A DNA stretch of 64,000 nucleotides, taken from Methanococcoides vulcani (GTDB taxonomy: Archaea > Halobacteriota > Methanosarcinia > Methanosarcinales > Methanosarcinaceae). Of the stretch, positions 9,103 to 17,923 are shown piece after piece. The DNA is taken from assembly GCF_900111645.1 (NCBI RefSeq), contig NZ_FOHQ01000006.1:114755-178754 (forward strand). Direction: 5' to 3'. The translations under genes and the position numbers were made by a program. Numbering within the stretch: the stretch's first letter is position 1; each line of letters begins with the position of its first letter. The notes below the pieces were generated by a model. The model saw nothing but the letters and a program-made list of their open reading frames with translations. It was not told where the DNA came from and made no database searches.

Positions 9103-12100
9103 TCAGGTCCGGTTTACCTCACGACAGGTAGCTATTAATGCTTCCTGTTTGTTCCAGCTACCTTTTGTCAACCTCGTCTCAACGGAAATTGCCATTCCAG
9201 TACTGGTTAGCAGAGGAAGTGTGAACACAGTCCCTTTACCTGAAACAGCATCGCCAAAGTAGTTTGCTACATCCAGCACTTTATTGTGAGGATGCATTTT
9301 TATGAAATTCATGCCGGTTATTTCCTCTTTTGAATAACCAAGCCTGTTTGTCACACTTTCATTTGTATAGAGAACGCAGCCCTCCTGATCAAGGACAAAT
9401 ATGAGGTCCTCAATGCTGTCCAGAAGTAATTTCAGATCGTTCTGGTTCTTCTGGAGATCGACCTCGGTTTCGATACGACCTATTATAGAACCTATCTGTG
9501 CAGCAATGGTCTCCACTGATGTATGAACATCATAAGGCATATCATACTCAACATGAGATGCAAGGAAAAGAACTGCTACGATCTCTTCCCTGTACTTTAC
9601 GGGCACAACTGCAGTAGCAAGAAGTCCCTCATCCACACGGTTATCATGACGTGTCAGGGGAAATATATCAGAATAAAGCTTATAGAGCGGATAGCCCATA
9701 AGGAAGAACCTGCTTTGTATAGAATCAGGACCATAGTGAGAATTATTCTTCACAAAATCTTCTGAAAGTCCATTATGAGATATAAGGTTCAGATCACCAC
9801 TGTTCTTATCTACAATATAAAGAGCACCAGAATCAAGACCCTCTATATGTAAAGAGAACTCCAAAAGCTGGTCAAAGGTTTCCTGAAGGTCCCCTGAGGG
9901 AGTGAACAGATTCCCTACCTCGGATTCAATATTAAGGAACTGGTTGATCCTTTTACGCTCGGTGATGTCCAGAATGATACCCTGAATGTGGGCAAGGTTG
10001 CCTTCCTCATCATATTGCGGGGTTGATCTTTCCATCACCCAGCGCACATCCCCGGATTTTGTTATTATACGATACTCGATGCGATATTCTGATGCACCTT
10101 CAGAATTCTTCCTGGCAAAATATGCATGCACCCTCTCAGAATCAGATGGATGGATAATGTCACTATAATTCAGCTTTCCGGAAAGGAATTCTTCCGGCGA
10201 ATAACCAAACTTTTCGATATTTTCAGAAACGAACTCCACAGGCCAATCAGATTGGGAACCCCAGAAGAAAACAACGGCCGGACTGGTCTTTATTACAGCC
10301 TGCAGAACCTTCTGAACCTCCAGGGATTCCAGTAATTCCTGCTCTTTTTCTTTCTGTTCGGTAATATCATGGATGATGGCCATGACCGAAGGTTTTCCAT
10401 TGTGTTCAATGCGCGAGGTGGTTATTTCAACCGGAACGGATCTTCCACTCTTGTCCAGGAGAAGAACTTCAGATTTACGACTGACACTCTTTTTCTTTTC
10501 AAGTATCTTTGAAAATAACTTCTCCATCATTCTTCTGTATTCGGGTGCAAGATATCTGAAAAATTTTGTGCCCTGCACTTTATCAGGAGAGATCCCCACG
10601 ATCTCACAAAACATTGAATTTGCGAACTGGAGCATGTCATCCAGAATGATGACGATACCATCATTTCCTTTTTCAACGAGAGTTGAATACTTTTCCTTAG
10701 AGGCCTTTAGTGCTTCATTCGCTTCCCTGTAAATGATCAGTTTCCACATAGACTGCAGAAGTAGCTTAAGATTATGCGTGTCAAGGTAATTGTATGCCGT
10801 ATCCTTGTTACCGACACCTAGCACAAATTTAATGGAACCACCATCATACAGTGGGATCTCTATGCGCCTGACCGCTTTTTTTGATACATCAGGGTTATGG
10901 TTGTGATCTTCCAGAATGTTAGAAAATATAGGCTTACCTGTTGAAATGCGTTCTTTAACAGTCCTTTTCACATCAAAAGAACAATCATTAATATCTTCAG
11001 TAAATATATACTGACCTTTTTCATCTTTGAAAAGGCACAAACACAGATCAGGCAGTCCATCATCTCCTACCCTGACAAGATAGCCGTTAGTGCTCTGTGT
11101 AAGATTCAGAGCCGATCGAAGAGCAAATCTGGTAATACTGGATACATCATCATCCGCCATCTGGCTAAGTTTAAGAAGTGTTTTCAAACGGGTCTCATTC
11201 TGCTGAAGGGACTCTTCGCCCATCTTATGCAGTGTTATATCGTCAAAGATGGCCATGCCGCCCTGAGGGAAACCATCTACGATCAATGAACTTAGATTCA
11301 AACGGAGCACCAGCAAACCGTTGTCCCTTGTAAGTTGGGTCTCAGCTTCAAAATTATTGGATTTTCCTTTAAGGATATCATTGAGACCTTCCCTTATCTC
11401 ACCGTCCTGCAGGAAATCAAATAGACTATGCCCGATCACATTCTCATGAAGATGCTCGAACAATTCATCGAATACTTCGTTGGAGTTAGTGATGATACCT
11501 TCCTGATCAAAGCGGACAATTCCCATAGGGGATTTCTCAAAGATGAGTCGGAAGTTTTTCTCAGTATCGACAAGGGCTTCTTTTACCTTCCTTTTCTCAC
11601 GGATATCATTAATAATTATGATAACTCCGGGTTCCCCACCATAGTCACCACGGGACGCAGTTATTTCCACAGGTATGTTTTCCTTATCCTTTGAAAAGAT
11701 GTTGACCTCATAACTTTTTGGATCATTCTTCTTGCTGGAGATCCATTTTTTGATCTTTATCGAGATCATACGATGATATTCAGTAGGAAGATGGGAAAAG
11801 AGATCTGAACCTATGATATCTTCTTTTGGCAGTCCCCTCAGTTCACAGAACTTCGTGTTAGCATACTTAACAACATCATCCTGAACAACAATGATGCCCT
11901 CTGTCCCTTTTTCAATGAGGGAAGAATATTTATCTTCAGATGATATCAACTCTTCTGCTTTTTTCAGTTCAGTAATGTCTTCAAATGCTACAAGCACCAG
12001 ACAGCCACCATCCGGGAACGAAGAGATACGACTTGCATTCAATGAGATAGAACGTGTACCAACGTTGCTAAAAGCATACGTGAACTCCAGGTCCTTAAGA

Positions 12101-12708
12101 GCAATGCCTTCTGAACAGACATCTTTTAACTTGCTAAAGAGTTCAGGAGACTTCAGCTTAAACTGAACAAACTTATCTGCATTCTCACCAATTATGTCCT
12201 CAGGTTCAATTTTAAACAGATCATAGAAAGAATCGTTCGCATAGATCACATTAAGATCGTGATCCAGTATCCAGAGAGCCTCTTTTAGTGAAGCGACAAT
12301 AGATTCGATATAATAATTTGCGTGACTTGAATGATCAGGACAGGATAAGTCAACCATCCCTATCATGAAACCATAGGCCGATTCAACGGATCCATCGGCA
12401 CTAACAGTGAGATTATTAAGGACCCTCACATTAACTACAGAACCATCCTTTGCCAATATCCTGTAATTCTGGACAAAAAATGAACTCCCACCCATTTTTC
12501 GATGGCTTTCTATCTCAGAAATTATGCGATCCAGGTCATGAGGGTGGACAAGATCAGAATATGAGAAATTTTCGTCTATACATTCTTCAACAGCATATCC
12601 AAAAAGTGATACATTGTCAGAAACATCCAGGATCTTCCAGTCATTTTCAAGATCCCATGAGAAAAAGACAGAGCCTTCGCTATCGAATTCGGGCATGTTG
12701 CCCAACAT
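9103..12708 (-). CDS. Multi-PAS/GAF sensor protein without a kinase domain
   Basis: About 1,200 residues made almost entirely of sensor modules. In order (numbering from an ATG at 12777): PAS near 30-145, 160-275, 285-395 and 405-525; a GAF-like stretch at 540-695; PAS at 700-815 and 830-950; GAF at 955-1105; and a last PAS at 1115-1220 that runs to the stop. No HisKA, H-box or HATPase motif is present, and no HTH is seen. The frame opens at an ATG at 12777, but that codon touches GGGAG directly. Its next bases (TATATTATATA) look like a TATA box, so the ATG at 12708, behind AAAGGAG, is the better start. It lies between mtaC2B2 and ramA and may sense redox or ligand state for methanol gene control (inference). 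Confidence 0.85.
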   Translation of the reverse strand: MLGNMPEFDSEGSVFFSWDLENDWKILDVSDNVSLFGYAVEECIDENFSYSDLVHPHDLDRIISEIESHRKMGGSSFFVQNYRILAKDGSVVNVRVLNNLTVSADGSVESAYGFMIGMVDLSCPDHSSHANYYIESIVASLKEALWILDHDLNVIYANDSFYDLFKIEPEDIIGENADKFVQFKLKSPELFSKLKDVCSEGIALKDLEFTYAFSNVGTRSISLNASRISSFPDGGCLVLVAFEDITELKKAEELISSEDKYSSLIEKGTEGIIVVQDDVVKYANTKFCELRGLPKEDIIGSDLFSHLPTEYHRMISIKIKKWISSKKNDPKSYEVNIFSKDKENIPVEITASRGDYGGEPGVIIIINDIREKRKVKEALVDTEKNFRLIFEKSPMGIVRFDQEGIITNSNEVFDELFEHLHENVIGHSLFDFLQDGEIREGLNDILKGKSNNFEAETQLTRDNGLLVLRLNLSSLIVDGFPQGGMAIFDDITLHKMGEESLQQNETRLKTLLKLSQMADDDVSSITRFALRSALNLTQSTNGYLVRVGDDGLPDLCLCLFKDEKGQYIFTEDINDCSFDVKRTVKERISTGKPIFSNILEDHNHNPDVSKKAVRRIEIPLYDGGSIKFVLGVGNKDTAYNYLDTHNLKLLLQSMWKLIIYREANEALKASKEKYSTLVEKGNDGIVIILDDMLQFANSMFCEIVGISPDKVQGTKFFRYLAPEYRRMMEKLFSKILEKKKSVSRKSEVLLLDKSGRSVPVEITTSRIEHNGKPSVMAIIHDITEQKEKEQELLESLEVQKVLQAVIKTSPAVVFFWGSQSDWPVEFVSENIEKFGYSPEEFLSGKLNYSDIIHPSDSERVHAYFARKNSEGASEYRIEYRIITKSGDVRWVMERSTPQYDEEGNLAHIQGIILDITERKRINQFLNIESEVGNLFTPSGDLQETFDQLLEFSLHIEGLDSGALYIVDKNSGDLNLISHNGLSEDFVKNNSHYGPDSIQSRFFLMGYPLYKLYSDIFPLTRHDNRVDEGLLATAVVPVKYREEIVAVLFLASHVEYDMPYDVHTSVETIAAQIGSIIGRIETEVDLQKNQNDLKLLLDSIEDLIFVLDQEGCVLYTNESVTNRLGYSKEEITGMNFIKMHPHNKVLDVANYFGDAVSGKGTVFTLPLLTSTGMAISVETRLTKGSWNKQEALIATCREVNRT

Positions 12709-12760
12709 TGATCCAATTGACTCCTTTTCAGCAGGTTTTAAGCCTGTGTGTACTCTGGAA

Positions 12761-12774
12761 CTGTATATAATATA
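12761..12774 (-). promoter_or_regulatory. TATA box of the PAS sensor gene
   Basis: TATATTATATACAG on the minus strand, about 55-65 nt ahead of the ATG at 12708. A start about 25 nt downstream would leave a short leader containing AAAGGAG. This supports the shorter reading of the gene. Confidence 0.4.
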
Positions 12775-12960
12775 CATCTCCCGTTTTGCACGTTTTTTTA
12801 GTTGCTAATGTGAAGACAAACTTATTTATTGGTTTTGATTTTACCAAATATCCGGCATAACAATAGCAAAGATCCCTCCAATATGCATGTCTACCATATT
12901 TTTATAAAGATATTCCGCTTAAACGAAAGGATTATCTTAAATTAACGAATAATTGAAATT

Positions 12961-13051
12961 GCTCACATCTAATGATCTATAGTAGCTTCCTTCGATCCAA
13001 TCCTTTACTTTTAGATCAAAATCCAGTACAGAGTACCTTTTAGGTGTGAGC
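12961..13051. other. Nested inverted-repeat element between ramA and the PAS gene
   Basis: GCTCACATCTA at 12961-12971 pairs with TAGGTGTGAGC at 13041-13051 with a single T-G position, enclosing 69 nt. Inside are a 6-bp pair (GATCTA / TAGATC) and a GTAC-AGA-GTAC mini-hairpin. The only imperfect pair of the outer stem would be a G-U wobble in a plus-strand RNA but a C-A mismatch in a minus-strand RNA. It may be a structured RNA, a bidirectional terminator or a small mobile repeat. Nothing else is visible in the 12778-13085 gap. Confidence 0.4.
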
Positions 13052-13085
13052 TAATATCCAGATCAATTAGTTTTACCAGGGCTTA

Positions 13086-14693
13086 TCACACTACTTTGAG
13101 ATTATTCCAGTCAAGCACATCCTCAGGACATGCATGAATGCACTTCTGGCAATGTGCCCCATCACAGAGATCCGTACGTATGCTGATATTACGGTTTTCC
13201 TCTATTAGAGCATCATTTGGGCATACATCCATACATTGATGGCAATCGATGCAACCTTCAACTTCCATTGTAAGGTAGGTACCAACCTGTTCAAGAACAC
13301 GCAAGCCCTCATCCCCAAGGTCAGGAATATCCTTCACCACACGTTTTTCGACCTCAGGGATCTCTTTTACCACATCAAGTGTGGGAAGACCCTTTTTCTT
13401 GAGGAACTTCTTCAGGGCTTTAAATGGCATTCCTTCGTTCCAGTAGGAAAGTTCCAGGATATAAGTTTCTTTAAAAGCTTCATCTGTTGCGAACATTACA
13501 TGAGTGCCAACGATCTCCCTGGCTATTTTTTGGAGTTCCCATAACCTGTCTTCTGAAAGCAGGATCTCCTTTGCAACTATCAGGGAAGTATTTCCTATCT
13601 GGCAGACATTTGAGACATTATAGGGGATCATACCGATACGGTGTGCTTTCAATGCATCCATATATGTGCCCGCTGCGCCGGCCATATAAGCGATCTGCAC
13701 ATCTTCCATAGATATGCCTGCAGCATTACAGAGCGTCACATGGCCTGCACGTATGGCACCAATAGCTCTTCCTGCCTCTGCAAGGTCCTTCTCCGTGAAT
13801 TTCACATTATCCTGAAGGTAAAGCATTTTATCGCTTGTGTTGATATTTGGTAGCTGGATGATCCCGTTGTCCATAGCTTCATCTATGAGTGCTATGACTC
13901 CGGTTCCTGTTATTCCGGATGCCTGTATGGACCCTCCTTCAACCACATCACCGTTCTTGTAGTTTACAAGAGAACCCGGTACAGTGTTCATCTCCTCGTC
14001 AAGGACAAAGTTTCGGAAGTTCCCATTATTGAACTCAATATCAGAGATAACGAACGGACGTGCAATACTGCCATCCCCGATCTCCTGTCCCTCAAGTGCA
14101 GGACCAGCAGCTGCCGAGCCTGTATAGATAACATTCCCTACCTTAAGGGCCATTTCTGCATTGGTCCCATAATCTGTTGCTATCGAGATATCATCGGAAT
14201 CCAGCATGCCCGATTTTACGATCAGTGCAAGGGCATCGGCACCTACCTCATGTTTGATCGCAGGGGGAATAACGATCTTACAATCAAGGTCTTCGAGTCC
14301 TTTAACCTGTGTACTGTCAACGATAGCAGCATCACGCTCTTGCTCCTGGATGTTCATTAATTGTTTTTTTCTTTCGCCTGCATATGCAAGATCATCGATA
14401 GGAATACCCTGGAAAAGTGACAGTTGAATGGGGTTTCCACAAATAGCTATCCTTTCTAATTTACCGTTCTCAGGTTCAAGTTCATCAACAATATGCCTGA
14501 AAGCATTGATAACAAGTCCATGTGCTTTGTCCTGACCATAGGTCATCGCAAAATCCAGATGGTCCATAACATTTGCACCTGGAAGAGGATTTCTCATCGT
14601 GATAACAGTCCTCTTTATCTCACCACTATCCAGATCTACTTTCTGAGCCCTGAAACCACTTGTTCCAAGGTCTATTGCAATTCCCGTTCGCAT
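13086..14693 (-). CDS. ramA: Corrinoid protein reductive activase, RamA type
   Basis: A 535-residue iron-sulfur protein, the normal RamA length. The N-terminal ASKHA-type segment GIAIDLGTSGFRAQKVD begins at residue 4. The large DUF4445-like central region includes ATDYGTNAEMAL and YMAGAAGTYMDALKA. The C-terminus has two ferredoxin-type [4Fe-4S] motifs, CIDCHQCMDVCP and CDGAHCQKCIHACP. RamA uses ATP to reduce inactive Co(II) corrinoid in methyltransfer proteins back to Co(I). RamA was defined for methylamine systems, but its position between mtaCB and mtaA suggests this copy serves MtaC. The ribosome site GGGAG precedes the ATG. Confidence 0.93.
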   Translation of the reverse strand: MRTGIAIDLGTSGFRAQKVDLDSGEIKRTVITMRNPLPGANVMDHLDFAMTYGQDKAHGLVINAFRHIVDELEPENGKLERIAICGNPIQLSLFQGIPIDDLAYAGERKKQLMNIQEQERDAAIVDSTQVKGLEDLDCKIVIPPAIKHEVGADALALIVKSGMLDSDDISIATDYGTNAEMALKVGNVIYTGSAAAGPALEGQEIGDGSIARPFVISDIEFNNGNFRNFVLDEEMNTVPGSLVNYKNGDVVEGGSIQASGITGTGVIALIDEAMDNGIIQLPNINTSDKMLYLQDNVKFTEKDLAEAGRAIGAIRAGHVTLCNAAGISMEDVQIAYMAGAAGTYMDALKAHRIGMIPYNVSNVCQIGNTSLIVAKEILLSEDRLWELQKIAREIVGTHVMFATDEAFKETYILELSYWNEGMPFKALKKFLKKKGLPTLDVVKEIPEVEKRVVKDIPDLGDEGLRVLEQVGTYLTMEVEGCIDCHQCMDVCPNDALIEENRNISIRTDLCDGAHCQKCIHACPEDVLDWNNLKVV

Positions 14694-14773
14694 GATCCTG
14701 ACTCCCTAATCGATCAACCTTGATCGTATGATGTGAAATTGAAGTTGAAACTTACAAATATTAAAAATAAGTT

Positions 14774-14794
14774 AAAAGTCCTGAAAATCAGGAC
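14774..14794 (-). terminator. Intrinsic-type terminator of mtaA
   Basis: Stem GTCCTGA / TCAGGAC (14778-14784 and 14788-14794) with a 3-nt loop, followed in the minus direction by TTTT. It starts about 20 nt after the mtaA stop, so mtaA and ramA are likely separate transcripts. Confidence 0.65.
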
Positions 14795-14814
14795 CTTTAG
14801 CTTATGCAATTTGT

Positions 14815-15834
14815 TCAAGCAAAGAACTCATCTCTTGCTTCAACAAGAGCTTTGACGTTCTCTGTAGGTGTCTTTGGTGCAATACCACAGCCAGGGGCTA
14901 ATACTGCAACACCGTCTTCCAGAGCCTTCTTAGAGTCTTCCTTAACCTTTGCCACATCACCTGCAAGCAATGTGAAAGGACTGGAGACGTTACCTACGAT
15001 AACTGCCCTGTCACCTGCTGTTGCGATAGCACCTTTAAGGTCCTCTACCTTCTCTTCAATGCTGAGTCCTTCGAACTTGCAGTCTGCCATCATGTCGAGG
15101 ATAGGGGTGACATTACCACAGACGTGTAATACCATTGGGCATTTGACCGCTTCTGCAAATCTTGCAAGCCTTGGCTTGAGCATTGCATCAAATGTGGAAG
15201 GGTTCATCAGGTCCGGGGATGCTACAGGGTCAGGTACACAGATAACGTCTGCACCTGCATCTGCTAATGCATTTGCGTATTCGATGCACGCATCTGTTGC
15301 AAAGTCAAGGATGGTCTCAAAGTCATCTGGTTTTTTAATTGACCATTTCATGAACTTCTTAACACTTACAAGATCGGATGCAAGGGTTATAGGACCTTCC
15401 ATGCCTGCTATCAGTGGGATATCATCTCCTACCTTTTCCCTTATGATCTTTGATGCCTCGAGGACAGCAGGAATTCTTCCATTATTCAACAGATCTGCAG
15501 GCATCTCAAGGTTGTCAACACCTTTTGGATATGGGTGGTCAGTGACAGATGGCTGCCTGTCCTTTGTACCCATGTTGACTTCACAGCCCATTGCTTCTGC
15601 AAGGACGGTAAGGCAGTATGGGTACCTCACACCTTCCAGACCACAGATCTCATGTGATGCGATCGCAAGCGCTGCCATTTTTTCAGGATCAGAGTGGGCT
15701 TCCGGCCATGCAGCACCGGTCTGATCCATGAGATCTTCAATACCTGTCTGTGTAACGGACAGTACAGGAGTTTTGTCAACTGGTTCATTGTTTAATGCTT
15801 TCAATAATCTTTCTTTTGGGTTTAAATCGGTCAT
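14815..15834 (-). CDS. mtaA: Methylcobalamin:coenzyme M methyltransferase, MtaA type
   Basis: A 339-residue uroporphyrinogen-decarboxylase-fold zinc enzyme. It moves the methyl group from methyl-Co(III) MtaC to coenzyme M, giving methyl-CoM for the final methane-forming step. The zinc ligands are visible as His237 and Cys239 in LHVCGN and Cys316 in APGCGIAP, close to the known His/Cys/Cys set of Methanosarcina MtaA. The family N-terminus (NPKERLLKALNNEPVD) and GMEGPITLASDL segment are intact. The start follows GGAGTG. Linkage to mtaCB and ramA favours MtaA over the methylamine-specific paralogue MtbA, though sequence alone cannot fully separate them. Confidence 0.93.
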   Translation of the reverse strand: MTDLNPKERLLKALNNEPVDKTPVLSVTQTGIEDLMDQTGAAWPEAHSDPEKMAALAIASHEICGLEGVRYPYCLTVLAEAMGCEVNMGTKDRQPSVTDHPYPKGVDNLEMPADLLNNGRIPAVLEASKIIREKVGDDIPLIAGMEGPITLASDLVSVKKFMKWSIKKPDDFETILDFATDACIEYANALADAGADVICVPDPVASPDLMNPSTFDAMLKPRLARFAEAVKCPMVLHVCGNVTPILDMMADCKFEGLSIEEKVEDLKGAIATAGDRAVIVGNVSSPFTLLAGDVAKVKEDSKKALEDGVAVLAPGCGIAPKTPTENVKALVEARDEFFA

Positions 15835-15906
15835 TTATATCACTCCATTATAGCTTAAGATCTGGTCAGGCCAAATACAATACATATTAATTTTCAAGCT
15901 CACGAA

Positions 15907-15924
15907 TTGGGTTGATTTACCCAA
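15907..15924 (-). promoter_or_regulatory. Palindrome at the predicted mtaA transcription start
   Basis: TTGGGT and ACCCAA flank a 6-nt spacer. The site sits about 25 nt downstream of the mtaA TATA box and so covers the expected transcription start, a classic position for an archaeal repressor operator. It could instead form a hairpin at the 5' end of the leader. Confidence 0.45.
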
Positions 15925-15940
15925 ATCCAAATCAGAAATA

Positions 15941-15954
15941 ATTATATATAAACT
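15941..15954 (-). promoter_or_regulatory. TATA box of mtaA
   Basis: AGTTTATATATAAT on the minus strand, about 110 nt upstream of the mtaA start, giving a leader of about 85 nt. The remaining gap, 15955-16411, is extremely AT-rich, divides the minus-strand methanol locus from plus-strand genes and holds no recognisable gene. Confidence 0.5.
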
Positions 15955-16411
15955 TTTGTTTTTACAAATTTTAATATATAAAAGTTTCTACCAAATGCAA
16001 CATTAATATTAATTTTATATTCAAAAATATAAAGTCTATTGATATTGATTATTTTTTAGATATGAAAAATATAAAGAAAACTATCATTTTTCGAACAGAT
16101 ATTCTTATATATTATTGTTAGAAATCAGAGTTAATAAAATAATATATAAATAAATCGCTATATTAAAGTATACTTTTTATTTATTTTATTGTACTAGACA
16201 AAAAAAGCAATTCAATAGGTACTATTAATAATTTTTTTACGATTTGTAACTAAAAAGTATATAATTAATAATAAATGAATATATATACTATTTATTAGAA
16301 AAGCAAGTATTATTAGCAGATAGAAGTAGCAAATAACAAGAAAAATAAAAAAATCAAATGAGAAATAAAAAAACAGTACTTATTTTATTCTGAACAAATA
16401 TTGTCCACAGG

Positions 16412-17875
16412 ATGAAAAACGGACCTGAATCAAATAATATTTGCATAGTCAAACGGGTTTTTTTAGTTATTTGCTTTATAGTTTCCTTTACTGCGCCCCC
16501 TGCAGGGGCACTTACCCAGATAGATGTCAATCCCATCAGTACACCAGACGGAGCAGTTATTTTAATTATCGATGGACTTGGTTCATCCTATATCTATCCT
16601 GAAATCACCCCTTATGCACTCGACGGAGCGATCATTGAAAAGCCAGTTGTCAGAAATATATCCATGTTATCAGACCAAGGCCTGCGAGTGCTTAATGTAC
16701 TAACCCCTTCAACAGAAGGTGAGAACGGACATTCGGTGATCGTAACAGGTAATTCCGGAGCAACTCCTGCAATGGTTGCTTACACCGATGCAACGATCTA
16801 TGACATTGCACACAAGAACGGCTACTTCACCCTTGCAATCCTTGAAAAAGGAGATATACCGGAAATACTTGCAGAACAGGACGTGGTCGTACACGACCTC
16901 ACGACATCCATCAATGACCCACAGATGGAAGTCATTGTAAATTCCCAATATGAGAGTCAGTATGAATCTCTGCAAACATCCATAACGGAGATCTTGGAAA
17001 TAAATGCAGAATCAGCACCTGTTTATGTTGAACAGCATCCCGAAGGTAGCATTGAACGCTATTACGCTTATAACTGCTGGGCCATGGACACCACAATTGA
17101 GGTTCTCGACCTTATGCACGAAAGTTATCCTGAACAGAAGTTCATCCTCACTGTCAACGTCGGTGCAGTGGATACAGCAGGACTCTATCGCAGGAGTGAA
17201 GGTTATGCGGATACCATCGAAGACCTTGACATAATGATAGGTGACCTGTACGAACGAACAAAAGAGAATGACCTTGCATTGATACTTACATCGGACCACG
17301 GAATGACATTCCAGTCTGCAGACGGAAGAGGGGGGAGTAAATCGGATCAGTATGCCAGCCAACCTGAAGTCCTCAGGATACCTTTTATTGTCACATCAAA
17401 GAACCTGAACAATGAGCTCCTTGAAGGAGAGTTCGGGCAGCAGGACATTGCACCTACCATACTTAGCGTGCTCGACCTGCCCGATGAGATGCGTTTTACA
17501 AACGGCAGGTCTCTTGCTTCAAAGGGTTATGTCAATTTTAAGGTGATACTGCCTGAAACCGGTACTGTCACAATATACAAGGGCAATGAAATGATCGCAG
17601 ATGCAATGGGAGATGATTCATATGTTTTCTATGGACTTGAACAGAACAGCCAGTATAATATCAGGGTGAAAACAGCAGAAGAACCAGACAGGATCCTGGA
17701 AAGAACAGTGTTTTCAGATGCTGACCATGTGATAAGGTTTGATTCAACACCGGATGTTTCGAAAGGATCCGGAGATGCAGATCAAAAAGGTACACGCCGT
17801 ACGATCGGATCTGTTCTTATAGTACTGATAAACCTGGCTGGACTGGGGATTATCTTCAGGCTAATTAAAAAATGA
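16412..17875 (+). CDS. Exported alkaline phosphatase/sulfatase-superfamily protein
   Basis: The 487-residue protein has an N-terminal signal segment (VKRVFLVICFIVSFTAPPAGA, about residues 14-34) and a C-terminal membrane helix (about 465-482) followed by LIKK. The catalytic domain should therefore face outside, anchored at its C-terminus. The core has the metal-binding layout of the superfamily: IIDGLGSSYIYP near residue 52, an HSVIVTGNSGATP segment, and ILTSDHGMTF near 293 with the DH metal ligands. The substrate could be a phosphomonoester, phosphodiester or sulfate ester. A small beta-rich domain (about 375-430) precedes the anchor. No good ribosome site is visible, but no later ATG keeps the signal segment. 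Confidence 0.75.
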   Translation: MKNGPESNNICIVKRVFLVICFIVSFTAPPAGALTQIDVNPISTPDGAVILIIDGLGSSYIYPEITPYALDGAIIEKPVVRNISMLSDQGLRVLNVLTPSTEGENGHSVIVTGNSGATPAMVAYTDATIYDIAHKNGYFTLAILEKGDIPEILAEQDVVVHDLTTSINDPQMEVIVNSQYESQYESLQTSITEILEINAESAPVYVEQHPEGSIERYYAYNCWAMDTTIEVLDLMHESYPEQKFILTVNVGAVDTAGLYRRSEGYADTIEDLDIMIGDLYERTKENDLALILTSDHGMTFQSADGRGGSKSDQYASQPEVLRIPFIVTSKNLNNELLEGEFGQQDIAPTILSVLDLPDEMRFTNGRSLASKGYVNFKVILPETGTVTIYKGNEMIADAMGDDSYVFYGLEQNSQYNIRVKTAEEPDRILERTVFSDADHVIRFDSTPDVSKGSGDADQKGTRRTIGSVLIVLINLAGLGIIFRLIKK

Positions 17876-17892
17876 CATGTTGGTAACACAAA

Positions 17893-17903
17893 CTATTTTT
17901 ATA
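17893..17903 (+). promoter_or_regulatory. TATA box of pheA, probably leaderless
   Basis: TTTTTATAAAG is centred about 26 nt before the pheA ATG. This is the archaeal TATA-to-start distance, so transcription should begin at or next to the start codon. No ribosome site is seen, in keeping with a leaderless message. Confidence 0.5.
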
Positions 17904-17923
17904 AAGCAGCCCCATTCTAACCG

